Source: Rhizoctonia solani
Taxonomy: Eukaryota; Basidiomycota; Agaricomycetes; Cantharellales; Ceratobasidiaceae
Assembly: GCF_016906535.1 (NCBI RefSeq)
Contig: NC_057383.1
Span: forward strand, 1,798,001 to 1,862,000
Length of the DNA stretch: 64,000 nt
Direction of reading: 5' to 3'
A program made the position numbers and the translations under genes. The notes below the pieces were generated by a model that searched no databases, had not been told where the DNA came from, and saw nothing but the letters and a program-made list of their open reading frames with translations. Shown here piece by piece: positions 55,630 to 64,000 of this stretch (positions are counted from its first letter, which is position 1; each line of letters begins with the position of its first letter).

Positions 55630-57479
55630 TTATATCTCCCACCGGGCAATCGCAGCGGCCTCCCTTTGACGCACACGAACTACCTCCAAAGTCTCTGATG
55701 GCCATAGCCCTCTTTGCACCACTTCTTCCCCAATACCTCCGTGTTCTTGCAGAAGTTGGGCCTCTTGGTGGCTCAAAACAACGCAATTAGAAGTTGTCAA
55801 GGGCTCTTTTGCATTCCAACGTGATAACTGTGGCCTTGCGAGTACCGAATGAGGAGGAATAGTAGAACGCCCACGGTGTAGGTCCTCAAAAATGTATGCA
55901 ACATCTTGTTCTGATAGTGGGAGTTTGCTGAAAAACCAGTCGTATGAGCATGCTTAGCGTTACGGCACAGGTAGACTCACGATATGCCACCCCCAGTAAC
56001 CTGGTTCTCCCGGTTAAGGAGATCCCGCGCAAGTTTCTCGTAGAGTTTTCCTCTGTTCTTAACCGGGAGAGGGTTAGGTATAGGTTTCCCCGCAATATCG
56101 CACACGATGTACGTTGCAATATGAAGTCCGAATAGAGCAGGAAGGGGCCCTAGGGTGTCTGGGTGTTAAGCTTCTGCAGAACAAGCTGGGTAACAGAAAG
56201 TACCTAATACCGGTAAGATCCGCACCCTAAAATCGTCAAATGCACCAAGCTCATGGACATTGCCTTTCTCATACTCCTCTTGGGGCAACGGGAGCAGCTT
56301 CACGTCACTTGGCTTTTCGGTCGAATACACAACACTAACCCAATCATTCGATTGAAAGCTTAATCTAGGTCTGGACTCACGGGATACCTGATTCGATGTT
56401 CTCTAGACGCAGACGACGCCTGACGGACCTGGCCAAGGGGTCCTCAAAGGTATTGGAGATGTCGCTGAAAATGTCGTAAACGGTGGAAGTGGGAATTCGG
56501 AAGCCGAAGCACTGACCTGATTTGTACCCTCGTGGGGTCACTCTTTGTCCCAGCTCCCATTGACGCAAAGACCTGTATTAATCATTTTTAAAAACACCGG
56601 TGTATAAAATTGTTTTTATTACCTTTATGTTTTGTGACCTGCAATATCGCAGTAACTGAACCTGGCCACTATCATTTCAATTGAAGTGGAAGTACACGTT
56701 TGGAAGCATACACACCTTTGTGGTAAGGTTATCGATTGCATCTAATACTCCGCCCATGAATGAGAGAGATAAATGCCAAGAAGAATAGTGTGCTAACCAA
56801 TTACCCAATCCACCGGTGAGCCACCCCACCACAACAGGTCTTCGCCTCCTGACCCTTCTTTCCAGAGCTCGACACGTGCATCGACCTTCGCCCACGGTGC
56901 AACCCGCTCAAAGAATCGCTTACATGCTGTGACCTTTGGCACGCCTACATCTGCAAGTGTTGCTACTGCATGGCGATTAAGCGAGGAGAGTGTAACCATA
57001 TCGAAGTCCACGAGGCGTATATGCGACACACCGCTATTACTAGAGTTAATACTAAGCATTATGAGAACAAGATGCGCTTACGAGCGCATAAGCATCACTG
57101 CGGCCCAACTCCCGACACCCCCACAGCCGACCACCACTACTCGGCCCCCACGAACCTTTTTCATTGATTCCTCTCCAAAGAACGCGTAGTTACGAGCTAG
57201 CATTTCCTTGATAATTGTTTCATCATATCTTCGAGCGGCTATATCCAAACGCGACTCATCAAGCACTAAATCCGCAGCAGATAATTGGCTAGTTGAGTGA
57301 AGCTCGGGTTCCGGGGGGGTCGTTGCCAAAGCATCTTTAACTTCCTTTTGTAATAGCTCCCTACGTTTTTGCTTCATAACAGACTGGTAGGTAGTGACAG
57401 ATAGCAGAGTCAATGCAGACGCAGCCACTGCTGCTCCAGCCAGTCTAGCATTTTCAGACCTTAGCCAACTAGAAGACAT
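55630..57479 (-). CDS. tRNA threonylcarbamoyladenosine dehydratase (Tcd1/Tcd2, TcdA/CsdL family)
   Basis: An E1-like ThiF-fold enzyme that uses ATP to cyclise t6A to ct6A at position 37 of tRNAs; the yeast proteins sit at the mitochondrial outer membrane. Start ATG 57479 (MSSSWLRSENARLAG) is followed by a hydrophobic segment (AGAAVAASALTLLSVTTY) that could be that anchor. The nucleotide-binding loop is VVVVGCGGVGSWAAVML; then GVSHIRLVDFDMVTLSSLNR, with the conserved Asp and SxLNRH; then DAIDNLTTK, VFASMGAGTKSDPTRVQI and DISNTFEDPLARSVRRRLR, all diagnostic. It ends REAAAIARWEI with TAA at 55632-55630. Several introns. It is divergent from ATG7, another ThiF-fold protein. Confidence 0.88.
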
Positions 57480-57761
57480 TGAAGTGCACGCTTTTATGAA
57501 GTCCTAGGAGCAGCAAAGAGCCGAGTTCCGTATATGGGTAGGTGTGGCCAAGTCTAGAAAGAGAACCACCAGAAAGATGGACAAAAATGTTTAGGGGGGT
57601 CGTATTAGTCATGGCTCCACACCCGTAAGCGACTGTTACGGATCTAGTCACGTGCAACTTTCACGAGTCACCCTCGACCTCCATCTAGTGGCTCTGAGGC
57701 GAAGATCTGACCGATATACGTGAACTGCTTGCTTTCCTAGAGATATTCAAGGGAAAAGATT
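57480..57761. promoter_or_regulatory. shared 282-bp divergent promoter region (Tcd gene / ATG7)
   Basis: The two start codons are only 282 bp apart on opposite strands, so core promoters must be close or shared. A CACGTG-like TCACGTGCAA occurs near 57648. No TATA box is obvious. Confidence 0.55.
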
Positions 57762-60493
57762 ATGACTGTGATTCAATTCACGCCCCTTTCGTCCCTAGTT
57801 CAACCCGCATTTTGGCATGACCTTGTGCGCCTGAAGATTGATGTACTGAAACTCTCTGCCGAGTCCCAACCTGTTACTGCATCCTACTCTGCCGGAAAAT
57901 CAATTGTAGATAGAGAAACCGGTCAGGATGTTGCGCTAGGATGTCAAATTGCGCTAGGGGGGGACGCGTTTGATAAACAAGCCAGGTAAGTCTATACGTG
58001 CCACTTCGCCAATCTTGTCAAATCCAACAAAATACTAGTATACCCGCCCATACAGTAGCTGTCTGTGGAGTGCTCAAGAATTTCAATACTATTGAAGAAT
58101 TTAAGTCTGCCGATAAATTGGCCCTCTTCAACGGACTCGCAGACGAACTCTGGACTGCGGTAAACTCAGAAACTGCATTAACCGATTTATCGTACTTGAA
58201 CAAGTTCTTGGTTTTAACCTTTGCCGATTTGAAGAAGTACAAATTCTTTTATTGGTTTGCATTCCCAGCCCTTGTTGCCAAACCGGCATGGGAGATCGAT
58301 TCGTCGGGATGGCTGTCAGCTGAAGAACGGCTGGGAGGCGAAAACGTACGTATGTCGCACTCTAGAAGACCGAAATAGCTCACGAATCATCGTGCAACAG
58401 TTGCTATCTATCTACGATTCGTTTTCAGACCTCTCCCAGGGTAAACCTTCTCATCCACCATATTTCATTGCACGACAATCTGCCAAATCTGGTTACGAAG
58501 TATCGAGTCTGTCTGAGTGGAACTCATTTTTTAAAGACACGCCTGAAGATAAGGTACGAAACTCTCATTGCATCAAGTAACATGTGAAACTGTATGCCTT
58601 TTCATAGCGAATCCTAGGATTCGTGGACCCATCAGCCAATCCTCAGAGTCCAGGGTGGCCTTTGAGGAACTTGTTGACACTCGTCAACGTCCGGCTTGGA
58701 GTCAAAGGGCCATTAAATGTACTAGCGTGGAGGGACACTGAGGTTACGGGACCCAACCATAGTTGGCATAGTCGACTTGGCGTAGTGTCCATACCTGGAG
58801 TAGAACAACTCGATCCCCAGGTAAGACCTACCGCGGTAGGCTGGGAGAAAAACACCCAAGGGAAGCTCGCTCCCCGTCTGGCAGACCTCGCTCCGATGAT
58901 GGATCCTGCCCGGTAAGTCGGTATCTTGACTGTTAACAGAAAGCCGAATTCAGTATTAATCGTCATACGATAATCTATAGCTTGGCAGATCAAGCTGTTG
59001 ACTTAAACCTTAAACTGATGCGGTGGAGGATTCTCCCTGGTCTAAACTTAGAGAAGGTCGCCAAGACCAAATGTCTGCTTCTTGGAGCCGGAACTCTGGG
59101 ATGTTATGTTGCGCGTACGCTCATGGTACGTCCAGCCTGGCTTAAACCCGTCTGTGCTAAAGTGCGAATCGTTTTACCTGCATGCTAGGGTTGGGGAGTG
59201 CGTACTATTACATTCGTAGACTCGGCACGAGTGTCTTTCTCCAATCCAGTTCGGCAGCCCTTGTTTGAATTCGCGGACTGTCTTGAAGGTGGCAAACCCA
59301 AGGCTGCTTGTGCCGCCGAAAGCCTCAAGAAGATTTTCCCTGGTATGGTATGTCATAATTTAACTCTCACTAGTGAGGTTTGGGCAATACCATATCACAT
59401 TCACATCACCACGGTTCAGTTGAGATTCTGATTCCACGTGGTGTTCGTGGTGCTGGTAGCGTTCCAGTGTTGTACACTGGTGATTGGTTTATGCTAAATT
59501 CGTCTTATTCAAAGGATGCGACCGGAATAGATATGTCCATTCCAATGCCGGGCCATCCGATCCCCCCCGCACTTTTGGAAAAGACCAAAACGGATGTCGC
59601 TCGACTCGAGGAACTTATTGATAAACACGATGCTGTTTTTCTCCTCATGGATTCACGAGAGAGCCGGTGGCTCCCTACAGTTATTGGCGCATCAAAGGGA
59701 AAGGTACGATTCCTGCTTACGGCCACAAGGTTAGACTATTAATATATTTCAGATTGTGATGAACGCCGCCCTTGGATTTGATTCATTCCTTGTCATGAGA
59801 CATGGTGTCCGTGCAAGTAGGGCAGATGGAGATTCGGCCAGACTTGGATGCTATTACTGCAACGACATTGTCGCCCCTGCGGATGTACGTGATTTTTTTA
59901 TCCCACTTGGTTGCGACCGTCGCTTAACATGCTATGATAATTATAGTCATTGTCCGATCGTACTCTTGACCAGATGTGTACAGTCACTCGGCCAGGACTG
60001 GCTGCTATTGCCTCGAGCACGGGGGTCGAAATTTTGGTATCACTTCTCCAGCACCCCAAAGGGTTGGTCTAGTAAGATTAGTTTGGATCGTCGCTAATTG
60101 TCGGACAATCAAGGCTCAATGCACCTGCACCTAAACCCGGGGATGAAAGCTCTGAGAGTATTCTTGGAGTTGTACCTCATCAATTACGAGGATTCCTGGC
60201 TCAATTCAGCAACAAGCTCATCACGGGGGCAGCTTACGACAAATGCACGGGTTGCTCCGAGACAGTGAGCATACTTCAGATTTAATTGTGTTTATCATGT
60301 CAAATTAACCCGATATTAGGTCCTAAAGGAGTACGAGTCTCGCGGGTTCGAAATGGCATTGCGTGCGTTTAATGAAACTGGATATCTTGAGAAATTAACA
60401 GGGCTCGACAAGTTACATGCTGACAGCGAAGCAGCAATGGAAAGCGTTGACTGGGTGGAAGGGGGTGATGGTGAAGGCGATGATGATTTCTAA
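57762..60493 (+). CDS. ATG7: Atg7, E1-like activating enzyme of autophagy
   Basis: It activates Atg8 and Atg12 with ATP and hands them to Atg3 and Atg10, so it is needed for autophagosome formation. Start ATG 57762 gives [18 protein letters not shown]. The N-terminal domain contains [12 protein letters not shown] and [20 protein letters not shown]. The adenylation domain has [13 protein letters not shown], the nucleotide loop [43 protein letters not shown] and SIPMPGHPI. The catalytic Cys is in [12 protein letters not shown] (TGT at 59977-59979), encoded just after an intron; [13 protein letters not shown] and the C-terminal CTGCSE supply zinc-ligand-type cysteines. The C-terminal acidic tail ends EGDDDF with TAA. 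About ten introns; the one at about 59349-59513 is the longest, near 165 bp. The frame is intact throughout. Confidence 0.93.
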
Positions 60494-60864
60494 GGCTCTG
60501 ATTTAATGATCTGTGCATGTATACCAATTGGCCGTGAAATATCAAAGATAATCCTTGGTACAGTGCAAGTGAACTTTTGCATGGATATATGAAAGCTTTT
60601 CGCTTGATTTCCTTTGGCTCGGCCATTTGCGTACTCTGCTCTCAGCCTTATTGCGGAGTAGCAGACCAATCTTTCTAGCAGACTCTATATTATTGGCGAG
60701 CCACATCATATGTAAGCTTGCCAGCGTACCCGTAGCTTTTACTTATGTTGGTGGATTGGGGTCTGAAGCAACTCGTTCAGCTCCAATATGACACTTCGGG
60801 GTAGAATGCTAAACGCATATACGCTGTAGATTAGTATTGATTGGGACTCACTGATAATTATTTG
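60494..60864. other. short intergenic, no gene seen
   Basis: 3' flank of ATG7 facing the minus-strand gene; nothing recognisable. Confidence 0.5.
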
Positions 60865-61550
60865 TTAAATTCGCCCTTCAACCCTCCATCTCGGACTCAG
60901 ATGTCTGCATAACCATTGGCACCCCTGTGATAGCCCATGTATGTAGGTTTCCCATGCCGTGTATTGGTTGAGAGGAACGGACACCGCAGGAACGGAAGGG
61001 TTCGTAAATGCATATATACTAGCCGGACCATTTCGTGTATCAAATGAAACCATAGTTTCAGGGCCACCATCACCCCCTCCGACATAAGCCGTATCAAGGA
61101 GAATGGGTTGGAGGAAGTAGAAATGAGGGCCAAATCTAGCCCGAGCTCAAAATTGAACTGAGTAATTGAGCCAGTTGGCTCGAATGAAGGGTTATTCAGA
61201 ATAACTCCTCGAACATAGCTTCCGCCGACTGATAGGAATAGGTCAATACTCTTTGCCGGGTATTCAGAGAGTTTTGGACGTAGCAAAGTTTAATCTCATT
61301 GTTAATCGGACACTCTGGCTACCCTCCGCGGGCTAGATACCCGCAAGTAAGTCAATATATTATCATAGTGATCTCATTTGAGCTAATATATACTCGCCCT
61401 GCTGAGAGATACCTAAAATCCAAGTCGGCGTATCAACGATATGAGCCATCTCATCGTCAGATATAATTATGCCGCTCTTTCGGGACGGTAATCCTCGAGC
61501 AGTCGCGAGTAAGAGGAGGGAGAGGAGCAGCGAAGCAGGCTTTATTGTGC
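60865..61550 (-). CDS. possible secreted protein, unrecognised, start uncertain
   Basis: On the minus strand a leader-like segment (PASLLLSLLLLATARGLPS, near 61545-61485) is followed by GIIISDDEMAHIVDTPTWIL, a likely intron (about 61415-61290), then LSEYPAKSIDLFLSVGGSYV, FNFELGLDLALISTSSNPFS and ASIYAFTNPSVPAVSVPL. The leader suggests entry to the secretory pathway. No ATG is found in frame before it (ATA stands where a start might be), so the gene may have lost its start or begin in an unseen exon. I recognise no family. The 3' end is uncertain. Confidence 0.4.
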
Positions 61551-61662
61551 TTATATAATAGGACTATCATGTGACTGGAATGGATGTGACTTTGATTTGC
61601 ATCCGGCAGCAACGCATCAACGAATCTTACTGTCCCCGTTCCCCTCGACTCTGGTGCACGAA

Positions 61663-62325
61663 ATGGTAAGTGGAAAAGTAGCAGATCATAGGCGAAATAC
61701 GGTTAAGAACGGTCTTTGCGGTGAACTATTGAGCGTTGCGACGGATTGATGGTGAAAATCCGGATGGACACAACTTCCTACCCAATTGCTGTTTGCATGC
61801 GTTTCTTGCACACGCTAATGCTACCTCCAGGCTTCTGCTGAACTCGCCGCAACTTACGCAGCCCTCGCCCTTGCCGACGCTAGTCATGAGATTACTGTAA
61901 GTCTGAGAGACCTTCAATTGGTGTAATGGCTCATTAGTCCTTCAGTCCGAAAAGATTATTGCTCTCACTAGCGCGGCGGGCATAGAACTCGAGCCTATTT
62001 GGGCAACATTGCTCGCCAAGGCGCTTGAGGGAAAGAACGTAAAGGATCTCTTGTCGAACGTTGGTGGTGCGTGACCATACTTACGAGTTTACATAACGCT
62101 AATGGCGCCTATTTGCTAACTCAGGCGGAGGAGCACCTGCTGCTGGTGCCGCTGCCCCCGCGGCTGCTGCTGCAGGAGGTGCTGCCCCCGCAGAAGCAGC
62201 GAAAGAGGAGAAGAAAGAGGAGGAGAAGGAGGAGTCAGACGATGACATGGTACGCATACTTCACTAAGAAATTGCAATAGATAGCTCATATAGCACGCTT
62301 CTAGGGTTTCGGTCTCTTCGATTGA
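61663..62325 (+). CDS. RPP1: 60S acidic ribosomal stalk protein P1
   Basis: A stalk protein of the large ribosomal subunit that pairs with P2 and recruits translation GTPases. Exon 1 is only the ATG (61663-61665). Further exons: 61831-61896, 61946-62065, 62125-62249, 62305-62325. Splicing gives [17 protein letters not shown], then [19 protein letters not shown] and [20 protein letters not shown], an Ala/Gly hinge, a Glu/Lys stretch and the signature SDDDMGFGLFD C-terminus. About 110 residues, normal for the family. The N-terminal sequence identifies P1 rather than P2. The last intron separates MGFGLFD after the Met codon. Confidence 0.95.
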
Positions 62326-64000
62326 TCTACTCACTTATCTCCCGCCCTCACTGTGTCTTTGGCCGCCTTCCATTGTATTGTCAAGCATTCCAAAATTTAT
62401 CACGTTATTGGTGAACTTCAATCCGAGTACATTTAAACATTTTGCTATGTTATCGGATGGGTCCAATATACACACCAAGCAAGCAGTGGCTTTAAGGATG
62501 TTGATTGACTCAGTAGTCAACTTTTCAGGCTGAAGGTATGATCTACAGTCTAGGCAAACTATAGCGCACGGCCATCATCTACGCCCCAACTTGAAACACG
62601 CCTTAAATATCGACTAGACCAACCCTGGATACCTATCCGGGCTTTCGCGAGGACCGAGTTCTTTGTCCATTATCCGAATTCGGAGCTTATTTCGCCGTCG
62701 GTCTGTCAACTCTGATTCATAAGTGAGATCATACAAGGAATTAATCAATGTAATTCAGCTCGCTGTGCTTCTGGGTTTCAAGCGCTGTTGCCAATGTCAA
62801 GTTTGGTAATCGGAATTTGAGCAAATTTTGACACACTCTATACAATACGCACATTCCAGTAGACCTATTGGGGCTGAATACCCTCTCACACTTTGAGAGT
62901 ATCTCAGAATTCGTCATTGGGATCCCGCGGGCTTGGTCATTTTGGAAACGGGTTTTGCCAGATAACCAATCAAATTTTGGAATCGGTACGAAATTGATGG
63001 AGACCGATTGTCCTGTTAAGACAGGAATACAAATTTGTCCTTTGAGAGGTAGCAATCGAAGCACGATATCGCACTTTATCCTTTATCCCCTCGCTGGAGC
63101 AGACCCCGATTGCGTTCAGCCCTGTGGCACTGGCCCACTGGGGGAAACCCCACCATGCCTCTATTCATACACACCCACTCAAAAATGCGTCGATCTTCTG
63201 TGCCACATGCTTGCTCTCTAGTGGCCAAGCACACATGCTTTTGACGGCCGCCTTGCTGCCGGCTATATCGCAGCCCAGATCGTATTCAGGATTAATTATG
63301 GTAGGTAACGAGGGCGCTTGTGATTAGCTATGCATGAATAGCATGCCCCTTCACACACACGCGAAGAATATTAGACGTAGAACACGTTCCTAGTAGCCCT
63401 GAACCAAGAGGATTATGAGATCATGGTTTTCTTTGTTTATCATAGAGTTGGCATGCGATTTGTTTCCGCCCTAGTAGGTCCGGACGGCCTAGGGAACGAT
63501 GGAGCCCGGGGGTCGGGGCGTAACCTAATGCACACTTAAACAAGATAATCTCGAAGTCGCTAAATACGAGCACCCGAATATCCGAGCAAGTATTCAGATC
63601 AAGAGCTAAGTGGATAGCCGAAGGTTATGATTGAATGGAATTACATGAGCGGCAAAACCTGTAGGCACAGATGAAGGAGAGTTGACTGTTAGGAAGCGCT
63701 CTGTGTGTGTCGTAAGAAGAGCCAGCTTTCCTTCCCGGGTGTGGGCTGACTCAGTTATTTCATTGATGCTGGGTCCGATATCGATGTTTTGAGCACCCGC
63801 CTAGCCTTTGTTTTGGGAACCGGAGCTAGGACAAAGTGGGATGTGAGCGCACACCATAAGTTGCAACTGGGGGCTAACCATTTGAGTTTTCTGTCATATA
63901 GAATCTCCGAAGAATCATAATGCATTCCTCCCGCAGATATCCAAATGATGCTGGGTAGGATGGGTGGGCAGCACTTGGGCTAATGATAGAAGCGCATGAA
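62326..64000. other. intergenic to window end, no gene seen
   Basis: The ORFs here are short, without domains, and do not show the codon preference of the neighbouring genes. No RNA gene or repeat was recognised. Confidence 0.45.

Noticed and set aside
1..64000. CRISPR arrays, operons or other bacterial features
   Set aside because: The DNA is intron-rich fungal sequence; no regularly spaced short repeats were seen.

Overview
This is fungal genomic DNA. Genes carry many short introns (about 45-70 bp, GT..AG), and the protein-coding genes are conserved eukaryotic ones: SEC61 alpha, ATG7, ribosomal P1, YTM1, a CCC1-type transporter, a velvet-domain regulator and a cytochrome P450. Gene style, protein sequences and the chromodomain Ty3/gypsy elements point to a basidiomycete (Agaricomycetes). 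A Ceratobasidiaceae/Rhizoctonia-type genome is my best guess, but that is inference.

Region 1 (1-26.8 kb) is a P450 locus overrun by transposons. A P450 gene copy (2.56-20.94 kb) is cut into three pieces. A Tc1-type DNA transposon (3619-5415) sits in one exon. A nested LTR-retrotransposon complex (6114-20388) sits in one intron. Gypsy A is interrupted by a solo LTR of family B (9622-10182, inside the YLDD codons of RT) and by a nearly intact full-length Gypsy B (10871-17701). The 3' LTR of B holds a solo LTR of family A (16795-17364, reverse strand), and the 3' LTR of A holds a 435-bp miniature LTR element (19586-20020). A solo LTR of that miniature family also sits in the Tc1 transposase gene (4338-4510). 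Every LTR insertion has a readable 5-bp target-site duplication, so the order of events can be reconstructed. A P450 paralogue with a complete exon set follows at 24.5-26.8 kb.

The miniature element is the most unusual object here. Its 173-bp LTR carries a tRNA-derived module (D arm and T arm fused, A and B boxes, a TTTT terminator) and it has no coding capacity. It ends in TG..CA, makes 5-bp duplications and has a retroviral-type polypurine tract. Gypsy A and B both appear to self-prime (13-nt LTR/PBS complementarity just downstream of a TATA box) and both carry a GGGAAAA -1 frameshift site followed by a hairpin at the gag/pol junction. LTR differences and premature stops show a strong CpG, mostly TpCpG, transition signature resembling RIP-like or methylation-driven mutation.

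Region 2 (26.8-43.3 kb) holds host genes: a CCC1/VIT1-type transporter (-), a multipass membrane protein with a long tail (+), an F-box/leucine-rich protein (-), a homeodomain protein (+), a TauD/gamma-butyrobetaine-type dioxygenase (+) and SEC61 alpha (+). Several of these need frame changes, and SEC61 has five apparent single-base deletions, so consensus indels or pseudogenisation must be considered.

Region 3 (43.3-48.5 kb) shows no convincing gene. Region 4 (48.5-64 kb) holds a vacuolar-type single-pass membrane protein (+), YTM1 (-), a velvet regulator (+), a Tcd-type tRNA dehydratase (-) divergent from ATG7 (+), a possible secreted protein (-) and RPP1 (+). Exon boundaries were read by eye and may be off by a few bases.
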